Of a stretch of 64,000 nt of DNA, positions 26,557 to 35,995 are shown in pieces. Position 1 is the first letter of the stretch; each line of letters begins with the position of its first letter. Where the stretch lies: contig NZ_JAHLSY010000007.1 of assembly GCF_019049855.1 (NCBI RefSeq), forward strand, positions 42,268 through 106,267, in the 5' to 3' direction. This stretch comes from Hydrogenophilus thiooxidans (GTDB lineage Bacteria > Pseudomonadota > Gammaproteobacteria > Burkholderiales > Rhodocyclaceae). Made by a program: the position numbers and the translations under genes. Under the pieces are notes generated by a model that worked only from the letters and a program-made list of their open reading frames with translations, was not told the DNA's origin and ran no database searches.

Positions 26557-28014
26557 TTACCGTCGCCAGAACGCTGGGGTGAGAACAACCAGAAAGGTGA
26601 AGATTTCAAGGCGCCCCAACACCATGGTAAAGGTCAAAAGCAACGTCTGCCCTTCGTTCAACCAGCCGTAATTCGCAGCCGGCCCCACAGCGCCCAAACC
26701 CGGCCCTGTGTTGTTGATGCACGCCACCACCGCCGAAAACGCCGTGACGATATCGAGGCCACTGGCACTGAGCACCAGCGTGAGCGAGACGATAGAGACC
26801 ATGTAGAGAAAGGAAAAACCCAAAACCGCGAAAACGACACGGTTTTCGATGATCGTGTTGCGTAAGCGCACGGGAACGACGGCGTTGGGGTGGAGCGCGC
26901 GCACGATCTCGCGGTAGATCTGCTTGTAGAGGATGATCGCACGCATCATTTTGATCCCGCCGCCCGTCGACCCGGCACAGGCGGTGAAACTGCTCAGGAA
27001 AAGCAGCCACAATTGGGCGAAGAACGGCCAGAGGGTGTAGTCGGTCGTCGCCAAACCCAGCGACGTGGCGATCGAGACGACGTGAAACGCGGTGTCGCGC
27101 AGCGCCCGCCAGAAATCGGCGTACGCGCCGTTCACGGTCAAATAGGCGGCGAGCATGAGGCTACTGAACGCGAGCACACCCAAATAGTAGGGCAATTCAG
27201 GGTCGCGCCAATAGGGTTTCGTGGACCTTCGCACCAGCGCCAAATAGTGGGTCGCCCAGTTGAATCCGGCAAGCGTAGCGAACGCGATCGCGATCAGTTC
27301 GAGCGCAAGGCTATGGAAATAGCCAAACGACGCATCGTGACTGGAAAAGCCACCGAGCCCCATCACCGAAAAGGCGTGGATCACCGCATCCTCGATCGAC
27401 ATCCCACCGTACCAGAACGCACCCATGCACAGGAGCGTCATCCCCGCGTAGGTGAGCCACAGGCCCTTTGCAGTATCGGCAACGCGCGGCGTGAGCGACT
27501 CCTCTTTCAACGGCGTGGGGGATTCGGCCTGAAAAACCTGCCGCCCCCCGATCCCCAGCAAAGGGAGAATCGCTACCGCCAAAACGACCACCCCCATTCC
27601 GCCCACCCAATGGAGGAACGCGCGCCAGAGGTTGAGGGAAAAGGGGAAATCGTCGAGCCCGACATAGACGGTCGCGCCGGTTGTCGTCAGCCCCGAGACC
27701 GCTTCGAAATAGGCGCGCACGTAGCCGAGTTCGGGTCGGTACAGGTAGAGCGGGATCGCCGCGAAGAGCGGCGAAACCACCCAGGTGAGCGCGACGATCA
27801 GAAAGCCATCGGCGGGACGGAGCGCGCGCCGATACCGCCGCGTTGCAGCCCAGAGAAGTACTCCAGCAGCGAACGCCGCTGCCATCGCTTCTTCGTAGAG
27901 CGTGTGGCTGCCGTCGGCGCGCCACAGCGACGCCGCGGTGGGAACCAAAAAGAGCAGGGAAAAGAGCATCAGAATGTACGCGTACGCATGAAGCGCCGGA
28001 ACCCAAGGTCGCAT
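26557..28014 (-). CDS. trkH: Trk-type potassium transporter membrane subunit
   Basis: Potassium-translocating subunit (485 aa from ATG 28014) with about ten hydrophobic segments and the repeated selectivity-loop motifs of TrkH (for example SGLTTTGATVY, GLGGFSSHDASFG, CAGSTGGGIKMMR, INNTGPGLGAVGP). The regulator TrkA is encoded immediately upstream (17 bases), so channel and gate are made together. The 28-residue longer frame is unlikely because it would begin inside trkA. GGGGAG lies before the chosen ATG. Confidence 0.94.
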   Translation of the reverse strand: MRPWVPALHAYAYILMLFSLLFLVPTAASLWRADGSHTLYEEAMAAAFAAGVLLWAATRRYRRALRPADGFLIVALTWVVSPLFAAIPLYLYRPELGYVRAYFEAVSGLTTTGATVYVGLDDFPFSLNLWRAFLHWVGGMGVVVLAVAILPLLGIGGRQVFQAESPTPLKEESLTPRVADTAKGLWLTYAGMTLLCMGAFWYGGMSIEDAVIHAFSVMGLGGFSSHDASFGYFHSLALELIAIAFATLAGFNWATHYLALVRRSTKPYWRDPELPYYLGVLAFSSLMLAAYLTVNGAYADFWRALRDTAFHVVSIATSLGLATTDYTLWPFFAQLWLLFLSSFTACAGSTGGGIKMMRAIILYKQIYREIVRALHPNAVVPVRLRNTIIENRVVFAVLGFSFLYMVSIVSLTLVLSASGLDIVTAFSAVVACINNTGPGLGAVGPAANYGWLNEGQTLLLTFTMVLGRLEIFTFLVVLTPAFWRR

Positions 28015-28031
28015 CGTCGCCGCTCCCCGGG

Positions 28032-29450
28032 TCAGAAAAAGCCGAATCCGACGGCGAACAGCTTTTCGACCTCGCGCACGCGCCGCCGTTGCGTACAAAA
28101 GAGGATCACGTGATCCTCCTCTTCGATCACCGTGTCGTGGTGGGCCATCACCACCCGTTTCTGTTTGCGCGCTGGGCTTGCCGCATCCTCGTCCGCTACC
28201 GTCTCTTCGCGAACGATCGCTGCGACCGTCACCCCTGGTGGCCAGCGAATTTGGTCGATCCGCCGCCCCACCACTTTCGACGTCTGCGCGTTGCCATGCA
28301 CGACGATTTCGATCGCCTCCGCGGCACCGCGCCGTAAGCGGTGGACTGCGGCCACGTCACCGCGCCGCACGTGTTTCAAGAGGGCCCCGATCGTCACCAA
28401 CGCCGGTGAAATCGCGATGTCGATCGTTTCCCCCTGCACCAAGTCGACGTACGCGGAGCGGTTGATGATCGCGAGCGTCTTTTTCGCCCCCAGCCGTTTG
28501 GCAAGCGCAGCCCCCATGATGTTGTTCTCGTCGTCGTTGGTCACCGCAAGGAAGTGATCGACCTCTTCGATCCCTTCGCGGTCGAGCAGATGTTCGTCGG
28601 TGGCGTCACCTGCGAGCACCAGGGTATCGGTGAGTTCGACAGCGAGCTGCTGCGCGCGCTGCTTGTTGTACTCGATCAACTTCACGCGATAGTCGCGCTC
28701 GAGCAGTTTCGCGAGCCGCATTCCGATATTGCCGCCCCCTGCGATCATCACGCGGGAACCGCGCCGCTCCGCAGGCCGTAATTCACGAAGCAGTGCCGGG
28801 ATTTGTCCGGCGCTAGCCAGGAAAAAGAGTTCGTCGCCGGGGTAGATCACCGTATCCCCTTCCGGGATGATCGGCACCCCTTGGCGGTAGATCGCGGCGA
28901 CCCGCATCTCGACGTTGGGGAGGTGGTAGCGCAACGCTTTGATCGGGTGGCCAACGAGCTTGCCGCCCCGTTCGGCTCGCACCGCGGCAAGCTGTACCGC
29001 GCCGTTCGCGAAATCCAGAAGTTGCAGCACGCCGGGGTGGTTCACCAAGCGGACGATCGATTCGCAGACGATCTGTTCTGGGCAGATCGCGAAATCGACC
29101 GCAAAGGCCTCTTCTCCCAGGAGTTCCTGGAATGCGGTGTAGTCCGCGGCGCGCACGCGCACGATACTGCGCGGGACGTTGAAGAGCCGTTTTGCGATCA
29201 GCGACGCACAGAGGTTGGTCTGATCCGATTGCGTCACCGCGACGAGCAGATCGCAATCGCGCGCGCCCGCCTGTTCCAGCAGACGGGGGGACGCGGCGTT
29301 CCCGACCAAAGTGCGCATCTCGATGCGGTTTGCGACCTCCGCCAAGCGGCTGGCGTCGACGTCGATCATCGTGATGTCGTTCTCTTCGCCCGCCAGATGC
29401 TCCGCCACCGAGCTGCCGACCTGACCGGCCCCCAAGATGATCACGTTCAC
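28032..29450 (-). CDS. trkA: Trk potassium uptake regulator TrkA
   Basis: Cytoplasmic NAD(H)-binding gating subunit of the Trk system (472 aa). It is a duplicated RCK protein: the first Rossmann motif is ILGAGQVGSSVAEHL, the second is IAGGGNIGMRLAKLL (about residue 238), each followed by a TrkA-C domain. The start is GTG 29450, whose bases overlap the stop of ntrX (GTGA), so it is coupled to the response-regulator gene. The much longer upstream frame is only the antisense/other-frame read of ntrX. The ntrYX-trkAH arrangement is recurrent in betaproteobacteria. Confidence 0.95.
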   Translation of the reverse strand: MNVIILGAGQVGSSVAEHLAGEENDITMIDVDASRLAEVANRIEMRTLVGNAASPRLLEQAGARDCDLLVAVTQSDQTNLCASLIAKRLFNVPRSIVRVRAADYTAFQELLGEEAFAVDFAICPEQIVCESIVRLVNHPGVLQLLDFANGAVQLAAVRAERGGKLVGHPIKALRYHLPNVEMRVAAIYRQGVPIIPEGDTVIYPGDELFFLASAGQIPALLRELRPAERRGSRVMIAGGGNIGMRLAKLLERDYRVKLIEYNKQRAQQLAVELTDTLVLAGDATDEHLLDREGIEEVDHFLAVTNDDENNIMGAALAKRLGAKKTLAIINRSAYVDLVQGETIDIAISPALVTIGALLKHVRRGDVAAVHRLRRGAAEAIEIVVHGNAQTSKVVGRRIDQIRWPPGVTVAAIVREETVADEDAASPARKQKRVVMAHHDTVIEEEDHVILFCTQRRRVREVEKLFAVGFGFF

Positions 29451-30673
29451 GCGTCGTCCTCCTCTTTCCGGCGCAGCGAGAGGCCCAACTGGCGGAGCTT
29501 GCGGTAGAAGTGGGTGCGCTCCAATCCCGCCAGATCCGCGAGCCGCTGCACGGGGAGATCGGTGCGCGCCAACAACCGTTCCAGGTAGAGCCGCTCGAAC
29601 GCTTCGCGGGCCTCCTTGAGCGGCAGTGCAAAGAGCGCACTCACGTTCTCCGGTTGGTTTCGCTGAAGCGCCCTTTCGATCGCTGCAGGATCGAGTCGAT
29701 CTTCGGTGGCCAACGGCAAGAGCGCCTGGGTCCATGCGTCGAGTGTCCATTCGGCATCGAGCGCGATCCGTTCGATCGTCCGTTTCGCCTCCTCTGGCCA
29801 TGCCAACGGTTGCCCCAGTTCGGCTTCCAAGGCCTCCTGGACGAGCGTACCGAGCGCGATCGACTCGTCCCGTTTGGGTACGACGATGGGGTCTTCCCAT
29901 ACCCGCGCCAATTTTTCACCGACCAAGGGACGCCACTGAGCGAAAGCGTCCCACGCGCGAATCGCCGCGATCAGCCGCACCTGATGGACCGCTGCGTACT
30001 GATAGAGGAACGACAGGTTTTTCGCGAGCATCCGGTTTGCGCGTTCACCCAAATTCGCGAAAACCAGATGGCTGCGCCACTGCTTCACCTGGTCCACCGA
30101 GAGCGGTGGGGTTTCCGTCGTCAACCATACGGTGTGCTGCCCTTCTCCGAGGTGGCGCAACAGCCACTGCTCGTAAAACGGTTCGGGAAAATAAAGGAGT
30201 CCTGCGTGGTCGTGCTGTAATTTCGCGTTGAGTGCGTCGATCACCGGAGCGAGCGGGCGCGGCACCCGCGTTACCGTGAGTGGGGTTTCTGCTTTCGGTT
30301 GCGCCCGAAAGCGGTCGATCGCTTTTTTCAGCACGTCGAGCAGCTTTTGCATCGAAATCGGTTTTTCCAGAAAGCCGAACGCACCGTGGTGTGTTGCCTC
30401 GACCGCGGTCTCGATCGTGGCATGTCCGGAGATCATGATCACGGGGGGCAGCGCGCTTCCCATTTCGCTCTGCCATTGTTTCAACAGGGTAATCCCGTCA
30501 CAATCGGGCATCCAGATATCGAGCAATATCGCCTCAGGAGCGAATTCCGCCAGTTTCTGCCGCCCTTCCGAACCATTAGCGGCCGTTGCGACGCGATAGC
30601 CTTCGTCTTCCAGGATCTCGCTCAGCCATTCGCGGATCCCCACTTCGTCATCGACGATCAGAACTTTTGCCAT
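29447..30673 (-). CDS. ntrX: NtrX-like response regulator with a degenerate AAA+ core
   Basis: A 408-aa regulator paired with NtrY. Receiver domain 1-120 is intact (VDDE at 7-10, phospho-acceptor D52 in LLDIWMP, K104 in FLEKP). The C-terminal Fis-type helix-turn-helix is present (LADLAGLERTHFYRKLRQLG, 378-397). The central region (about 140-300) aligns only loosely with a sigma-54 AAA+ domain. There is no Walker A loop and no GAFTGA loop. HLVFANLGERANRM and QVRLIAAIRAWD look like worn traces of the Walker B and sensor I segments. It therefore probably cannot hydrolyse ATP or activate sigma-54, and may work as a simple DNA-binding regulator. AAGGAGA precedes ATG 30673. Confidence 0.87.
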   Translation of the reverse strand: MAKVLIVDDEVGIREWLSEILEDEGYRVATAANGSEGRQKLAEFAPEAILLDIWMPDCDGITLLKQWQSEMGSALPPVIMISGHATIETAVEATHHGAFGFLEKPISMQKLLDVLKKAIDRFRAQPKAETPLTVTRVPRPLAPVIDALNAKLQHDHAGLLYFPEPFYEQWLLRHLGEGQHTVWLTTETPPLSVDQVKQWRSHLVFANLGERANRMLAKNLSFLYQYAAVHQVRLIAAIRAWDAFAQWRPLVGEKLARVWEDPIVVPKRDESIALGTLVQEALEAELGQPLAWPEEAKRTIERIALDAEWTLDAWTQALLPLATEDRLDPAAIERALQRNQPENVSALFALPLKEAREAFERLYLERLLARTDLPVQRLADLAGLERTHFYRKLRQLGLSLRRKEEDDA

Positions 30674-32798
30674 CGTCTCCTTCCTCACGGTCGGCTGCGG
30701 CAAATGTCAGACGTACTTCTGCACCCTTGCCATCCGCCGGTGTCGTCAGCACGATCGCCGCATGGTGATCGTCGACGATCTTCTTGACTACTGCCAAGCC
30801 CAACCCAGTCCCTTTGCGCTTCGTGGTGTAGTAGGGTTCGAACGCTTTTTGCTGATACCCTTCGGGAAAACCGATCCCGTTGTCCTGAACGCTCAGTTCG
30901 ATGCGATCATTCTGACGCACCAAGCGGACAACGATTCTCGGGTCGGCGATCCCCTCCAGAGCGTCTTGCGCGTTTTGCAGAAGGTTGTGCAGCACCTGCC
31001 GCAGCTGCCCGGGATCTCCTTCGATCGCCCACGGTCCTTCGCCTTCTACGACGCATTCGACGGGGATCCCGCCCTCTTCGTAGAACACCAAAAGCGACCG
31101 GATGAGTTCGGCAAGATCGACACGCGTTTTTTTTGCGTTCGGCATTTTCGCATAATCGCGAAACGCATTGACCATTTCGGTCATCGCTTCCACTTGGTCG
31201 ATCACCGTTGTCGTGGCGCGCTCAAGGAGCTGTCGCTCTTTTTCCGGCAATTTCTCGGCCAATTTGTACTGCAGCCGTTCTGCCGCAAGACGAATCGGTG
31301 TCAGGGGATTTTTGATCTCGTGCGCAAGGCGCCGTGCGATCTCACCCCACGCCGCGAGGCGTTGCGCCAGGATCACATCACTCACATCATCGATCACCAC
31401 GACCCATCCGCTCGTAGCCTCTCTGAGCGGCGCCACATGAACGACGAAGGTTTTTCCCTTCTCGTTGTCGACCCATTCGAAGGTAACGGGGCCACCCGCA
31501 ACAGCCATCACCGCCTGTAAGCGATCGCGCAATTCCGGATTTCCCTGCCAAACGTTGCTGGCAACGAACGGGGTTGTGCTTTCGTCCCCAAGTAGCGCTT
31601 TCGCGGCTTCGTTTGCGAGCACCAACTGGTGGGCTTTGTCGAAGACCAGAACTGCGGTGGTCAAATGGGCAAGCACCGTCTCCAGATAGGCACGGGCGGC
31701 CTCCACCTCGGCGTGGGCCCGTGCTTGTTCGGCTTGCGCTTTTGCCAATTGCTCGCTCATGCGATCGAACGATCGGACGACCCAACCCAACTCGTCTTGG
31801 CTGGAGATGCGGTCCGCGAGCGGAAGATATCGCCCCTCTGCCAATGCCCGTGTACCCTCTTCCAGCGCGAGCAAGGGTGTGATGAAGCGGCGCGAGATCT
31901 GTAGCGCAATCATCGCGGCGGCAATCCACGCCGTGACCACCGCAACGGAGAGGATCACCAAATAGAGCCGTTGTAACGCTTCGCGCCCGTGCGCAATCTG
32001 CGCGTATTCGCTACGTGCCTCCGTGACTTCATCGATCGCAGCGCGGATCGACGTGGGTACCCGGCGCAGCAACACCATAAAGGCGCTCTCTTGGTCGATC
32101 GTTTGCGGGATCCACACCACCACCCGCACCCATGCACCTTCTTCGGTTTCGACGACGCGATGGCTGATTTTCTGCAGTTTCGCCAGTTGCCATTCGGCTG
32201 GCGTGCCCGCTTCTCGCTGCACCCATTGCGGCTCTTCGCCGGCAAAACCTTGGACGATCCCTTTACCCGTCAAAATCAGTAAACCATCGAGCCCCATCTT
32301 TTGCCGCCACTGCTCCAAAGTGGCGCCTGGGATACTGCGTGCGCTCGCAAGCCATTCGCTCTGAAGCCATTGCGCTTCTGCCAACAGACGCGCCACTTGG
32401 GTATCGATCGCGTGCCGGCCAAGCTGACCCGCGGCATCGAGCGCGCGCTCCACCCGGACGTCGAACCACGCGTCGATTGCACGCACGACGAAAAAGACTG
32501 TGACGCCGTACAAGACCATGGTTGGAAAAAGCGCCATCATGAGGAGGATGCCGGTCAGTTTCGCCCGCAGTCGTGAGCCAAAGCGACCTGCGCGCACCTG
32601 GCGCCACAAATGGACGCCCTGGCGGAGTGCGATCGTCAATAACGCAGCGACCGCAATCGCCGCTAGCCCGAGCAAATAGGGAAACGCTTGGGCAAACAGA
32701 ACCGTTTCCAAGCTCGCCGAAGCGGCCAGCAGGATGACGAAGATTGCTGCGGCGAATCCAACCGCAACGCGCACACTATTTACGCCCACGGTCGCCAT
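30648..32798 (-). CDS. ntrY: NtrY-like sensor histidine kinase
   Basis: Membrane histidine kinase (about 716 aa). Several N-terminal hydrophobic segments (for example VGFAAAIFVILLAASASLE and LLGLAAIAVAALLTIAL) are followed by a periplasmic loop, a further helix, HAMP (about 315-370), PAS, and the kinase core. The phospho-acceptor histidine sits in RLAHEIKNPLTPIRLAAERL. ATP-binding boxes are LLQNAQDAL, VQDNGIGFP and KGTGLGLAVVKKI. NtrYX senses redox or nitrogen state in other proteobacteria. Its 3' end overlaps ntrX by 26 bases and its start overlaps the DUF4390 gene. The start is ATG 32798; a TTG at 32819 is possible. Confidence 0.92.
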   Translation of the reverse strand: MATVGVNSVRVAVGFAAAIFVILLAASASLETVLFAQAFPYLLGLAAIAVAALLTIALRQGVHLWRQVRAGRFGSRLRAKLTGILLMMALFPTMVLYGVTVFFVVRAIDAWFDVRVERALDAAGQLGRHAIDTQVARLLAEAQWLQSEWLASARSIPGATLEQWRQKMGLDGLLILTGKGIVQGFAGEEPQWVQREAGTPAEWQLAKLQKISHRVVETEEGAWVRVVVWIPQTIDQESAFMVLLRRVPTSIRAAIDEVTEARSEYAQIAHGREALQRLYLVILSVAVVTAWIAAAMIALQISRRFITPLLALEEGTRALAEGRYLPLADRISSQDELGWVVRSFDRMSEQLAKAQAEQARAHAEVEAARAYLETVLAHLTTAVLVFDKAHQLVLANEAAKALLGDESTTPFVASNVWQGNPELRDRLQAVMAVAGGPVTFEWVDNEKGKTFVVHVAPLREATSGWVVVIDDVSDVILAQRLAAWGEIARRLAHEIKNPLTPIRLAAERLQYKLAEKLPEKERQLLERATTTVIDQVEAMTEMVNAFRDYAKMPNAKKTRVDLAELIRSLLVFYEEGGIPVECVVEGEGPWAIEGDPGQLRQVLHNLLQNAQDALEGIADPRIVVRLVRQNDRIELSVQDNGIGFPEGYQQKAFEPYYTTKRKGTGLGLAVVKKIVDDHHAAIVLTTPADGKGAEVRLTFAAADREEGDDGKSSDRR

Positions 32799-33409
32799 CG
32801 GTACGGTGTTCCCGCCCAATCGATGCGATCACGATCTTCCGCGCTGGGAAGGCGTAGCACTGGTCCAAGCCCCCGTTCGTCAACCGAAACGTTGATTTCG
32901 GCTTCGAGTTCCCGATTCGGTGTCAAGCGATTTTGTTCCAACAGGCGCCATCCGCGCACGGTTGTGACCGGCGCGATCGCATCATACCAACTCCCCTGCG
33001 CCACGACGCTGCCGTTGTGCTGTAGCCACCAGACGCGCGTTCCGGGTCGGTATTGCAGTTGAAACGACCACCGTTTCCCCCAAATGACCTGATCTGCCCA
33101 CCACCATCGTACCTGAAGGAGGCGAAAGGTGATCGCAAAGGGAAGCTTTACCCCTTTCTCCAACAAAGAAAGCCAAATCGCGGGTAATTCGGCCCAGGTG
33201 AGTTTGGCGTCGAGCACCCACCAACCTTCGGCTGCGCGAAGCGCGGCATGGGTGATCGTCACGAATTTTTGCTCGTTTCCGGGTTGGGCAGCGTGCGTGC
33301 GCCTGCCGTTTTGCTGACACAAACTGCCGGCGCTCCCGATGAGCGCCGCAACGACTCGTCGTCGCTTACGATCGGGCGACCCTCTCGATCCGTGCATAGT
33401 AGAAGCCAT
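32780..33409 (-). CDS. DUF4390 protein
   Basis: A 209-aa protein matching the DUF4390 family by context and spelling (LSLLEKGVKLPFAITFRLLQ, then WWWADQVIW and LQYRPGTRVWWLQHNG). It usually lies between rsmB and ntrY, as here. The Arg-rich start followed by VVAALIGSAGSLC suggests an export signal or membrane anchor. The family has no proven function. The start is uncertain: ATG 33409 or 33397, both inside the end of rsmB. The 3' end overlaps ntrY by 19 bases, so rsmB-DUF4390-ntrY-ntrX-trkA-trkH reads as one long coupled operon. Confidence 0.82.
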   Translation of the reverse strand: MASTMHGSRGSPDRKRRRVVAALIGSAGSLCQQNGRRTHAAQPGNEQKFVTITHAALRAAEGWWVLDAKLTWAELPAIWLSLLEKGVKLPFAITFRLLQVRWWWADQVIWGKRWSFQLQYRPGTRVWWLQHNGSVVAQGSWYDAIAPVTTVRGWRLLEQNRLTPNRELEAEINVSVDERGLGPVLRLPSAEDRDRIDWAGTPYRWRPWA

Positions 33410-34691
33410 CGTGCTGCTCGGTGGGCAAATAGTACCCGACAACCCCTTCGGTGGGTACCCGCTTGGCATCGTTCCGTTCTTGCAAGAATTGCGCAATGAC
33501 CTTTTCGTTCTCTTCGGCAAAGACCGAACAGGTGACGTAGAGCAGTCGGCCTCCGGGCCGCAGCAAAGGCCAGAGCGCGGAGAGGAGTTCGCGCTGCACG
33601 CTACGGAACGTCTCGAGATCGCTTTCCCGCCGCAACCATTTGATATCTGGATGGCGGCGCACGACACCCGAGCCCGAACACGGCGCGTCGAGCAAAATCG
33701 CGTCGAACGGTCGCCCGTCCCACCATGCTTGCGGTGCGCGGGCATCGCCGACGATCGCTTGTGCACGCTGGGCTAATTCCGGAAAGCGCGCGATCATCGC
33801 GCGGTACCGGTTTTTCTCTTTTTCGACTAGGGTCAAATCGATCGCCGCGCTGTCGAGCAGGTGGAGCGCTTTACCGCCTGGCGCCGCGCACGCGTCCAAC
33901 ACCCGTTCCCCTGGGCGTACCGCCAATAACGGTGCCGCCCATTGCGCTCCGATATCCTGGATCACCACCTCGTTCCGCACCGGTTCGGGCAGTTTCGTTT
34001 CCGCAACGGGTTCTGGCAACCAAATCGCGCCGGGTAACGGATCAAACGGTTCCGCTGCGATCCCCGCTTCCCGCAGTCGTGCGACAACCTCCCCCCGTTT
34101 TTCGCTGCTACGGACGCGCAATCCCATCGGCGGATGGGTATTTCCCTGATGCAACACCGTCTGCCAGACACTTGGGTGGGCAAATTGGATTTTTTCGACC
34201 CACCATCGAGGGTGCCGCCAATGGGCCGCGATCGCCTGGTCACTTCGTGCGCGCCACGCCTCCGGCGCCCATTGCGCGCGCTCGCGATCATAGTGCCTGA
34301 GTAGTGCATTCACGAAGCCTGCGGCGGCGGTGCGTCGTTTTTTTGCAACCGCAACCGCTTCATGGATCAGCGCATGAACCGGCACACGACCTTTGCGCAA
34401 TTCGGTGAGCGCAACCAAGAGAAGTGGCCGCACAGTGCGATCGATAGGTCTGCGACTCAATGCCGCCAGTACGGCATCGCCCCAGCCGTAATCACGCAAG
34501 GTACTCCATGCAAAATCCTGTACCCTCGCCCATCCTGGGGCCTGAGGGTTGTGCGCGACCATCTGTTGCCACGCCGCGGTGGCACTTTCCCCTCGGATCA
34601 CGGCGGCGACGATCGCGCTTGCACAATCGAGCGCACCCGCGAGCGTTTCTGGTGCAGCATAATGGCCCGCTGAGTGCGCCTTGTGTTTCAC
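33366..34691 (-). CDS. rsmB: 16S rRNA m5C967 methyltransferase
   Basis: S-adenosylmethionine-dependent rRNA cytosine-5 methyltransferase (441 aa). An NusB-like N-terminal RNA-binding domain (about 15-150) precedes a Rossmann domain. The SAM motif is LDACAAPGGKALHLLD, and the catalytic motifs are LLDAPCSGSGVVRRHPD (with the release cysteine) and LLYVTCSVFAEENE (nucleophilic cysteine). The predicted GTG start at 34691 lies inside a parS palindrome (34684-34699). It is the first gene of the rsmB-ntrYX-trk block; speE lies 11 bases upstream. Confidence 0.93.
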   Translation of the reverse strand: MKHKAHSAGHYAAPETLAGALDCASAIVAAVIRGESATAAWQQMVAHNPQAPGWARVQDFAWSTLRDYGWGDAVLAALSRRPIDRTVRPLLLVALTELRKGRVPVHALIHEAVAVAKKRRTAAAGFVNALLRHYDRERAQWAPEAWRARSDQAIAAHWRHPRWWVEKIQFAHPSVWQTVLHQGNTHPPMGLRVRSSEKRGEVVARLREAGIAAEPFDPLPGAIWLPEPVAETKLPEPVRNEVVIQDIGAQWAAPLLAVRPGERVLDACAAPGGKALHLLDSAAIDLTLVEKEKNRYRAMIARFPELAQRAQAIVGDARAPQAWWDGRPFDAILLDAPCSGSGVVRRHPDIKWLRRESDLETFRSVQRELLSALWPLLRPGGRLLYVTCSVFAEENEKVIAQFLQERNDAKRVPTEGVVGYYLPTEQHDGFYYARIERVARS

Positions 34692-34699
34692 GTGAAACC
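34684..34699. promoter_or_regulatory. parS centromere-like site overlapping the rsmB start
   Basis: TGTTTCACGTGAAACC matches the bacterial parS consensus (TGTTTCACGTGAAACA) at 15 of 16 positions. The GTG at its centre, read on the minus strand, is the predicted rsmB start. ParB-family proteins load at such sites near oriC. Confidence 0.88.
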
Positions 34700-34702
34700 T
34701 TT

Positions 34703-35563
34703 CTAGGCGATCAAGTCACGAACATATCGGGGCAAAATTCCCCGCGCACGATAATTTTCCCCATCGAGATAGCGCAGGTCCGTAATCCCCCGTGTTGTGA
34801 TCCGCTCATCGATCCGTTCCGGCGTCATCACCGCACAATCGGTTCCGTTCGATGCCGCGGCAATTCCCCAGAGCGCGCCGTAGAGCGGAATGTAGTGGAA
34901 ATGGGGATAGACATAACGAAAGACCCGCCGCAAACGGGCCACCAAAGTTTTAATACGCTCTGGAAAATGATCGGGCGAACCGATGTGCAACGACAATAAG
35001 CCGTTCTCTCCCAAAAGTAGGGCGCACTGCTGGAAAAAGGGTTCCTGGTAAAGTGCTTCGGCCGGTCCCACCGGATCGGTGAGATCGAGCACGATCAGAT
35101 CGTAATCGCGTCGGCCGGATTGGGCCGCTTCCGCAACAAACTGCAACCCATCTTCGATCCGAACCGATACTTTGGGATGATCGAGCGCGCCGCGATGGAT
35201 TGCTTGGAAATATTTTTTCGCTAATTCGATGACTGTTTCATCGAGCTCGACCAGATCGATCGCTTCTATCGAGGGGTATTTCAAAAGCTCCTCGGCAGAC
35301 CCGCCATCCCCACCACCGATGATCAATGCGCGACGCGGTTCCGGATGCGCCAATGCCGGTATGTGGATGAGGTTTTCGTGGTAGATGAACTCATCGGCTT
35401 CAGAGGTCATCGCACATCCGTCCAAGCGGAACATGCGGCCATAGAGCGGAGAGATGCCGACTTCAAAGGATTGGTAGCGACTTTGGCCCGATTCGATCAA
35501 TTCCAGATCGTAATAGTAGCCGGTGACATCGGATAACTTTTCCCAAAACCGTTGCAATGCCAT
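34703..35563 (-). CDS. speE: Polyamine aminopropyltransferase (spermidine synthase)
   Basis: Transfers the aminopropyl group of decarboxylated SAM to putrescine to make spermidine (286 aa). Family marks are YQSFEVGISPLYGRMFRLDG near the N-terminus, the Gly-rich IIGGGDGGSAEELLK that binds the donor, and DLIVLDLTDPVGPAEALY with the catalytic aspartate. speD, which makes the donor, is immediately upstream with the speD stop abutting the speE ATG, so the two-step pathway is coupled. Confidence 0.95.
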   Translation of the reverse strand: MALQRFWEKLSDVTGYYYDLELIESGQSRYQSFEVGISPLYGRMFRLDGCAMTSEADEFIYHENLIHIPALAHPEPRRALIIGGGDGGSAEELLKYPSIEAIDLVELDETVIELAKKYFQAIHRGALDHPKVSVRIEDGLQFVAEAAQSGRRDYDLIVLDLTDPVGPAEALYQEPFFQQCALLLGENGLLSLHIGSPDHFPERIKTLVARLRRVFRYVYPHFHYIPLYGALWGIAAASNGTDCAVMTPERIDERITTRGITDLRYLDGENYRARGILPRYVRDLIA

Positions 35564-35962
35564 CTACACACCCTCCGTCGGCGGCATTTCGATGTGTCCC
35601 CGAACCACACGATGCCCAACGGTCTCAACCGGCGCAAAGAGTTCGATCAAGCGGTCATAAACCGCCTTCGCGAGCGCCGAATTGTCACGCGAGTAATTGC
35701 ACACATAAACATCCAGGGTGACATTGCGATCTTCCGGCCAGGTATGAATCGCCAAATGGGATTCCGCAAGCACCACGGTTCCCGTCACGCCTGCTGGTTC
35801 ACCATTGTCATAGGTAAACTGAAAGAAATAGTCGCCGAGCACTGTGAGGCCCGCTTCTTTGCAGGCGTTTACGCACAACGTTTGCAACTGCGACCGTTCT
35901 TTGAGCAACGTGCGATCACAACGGCAACCATAAAGATCGGCGATCAGATGAAGTCCATTCAT
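35564..35962 (-). CDS. speD: S-adenosylmethionine decarboxylase proenzyme (prokaryotic class 1)
   Basis: A pyruvoyl enzyme (132 aa) that self-cleaves before a serine to create its cofactor. The cleavage site is visible as LAESHLAIHTWPE, with conserved histidine and cysteine residues following (LDVYVCNYS). Short length places it in the class 1B form of Bacillus/Thermotoga type, rather than the larger E. coli form. The upstream gap (33 bases to the TSUP gene) is short, so it may be co-transcribed with it. speE follows directly. Confidence 0.95.
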   Translation of the reverse strand: MNGLHLIADLYGCRCDRTLLKERSQLQTLCVNACKEAGLTVLGDYFFQFTYDNGEPAGVTGTVVLAESHLAIHTWPEDRNVTLDVYVCNYSRDNSALAKAVYDRLIELFAPVETVGHRVVRGHIEMPPTEGV

Positions 35963-35995
35963 CGCAAGTCCCCCATCCGGATAAAATGAAACTGG

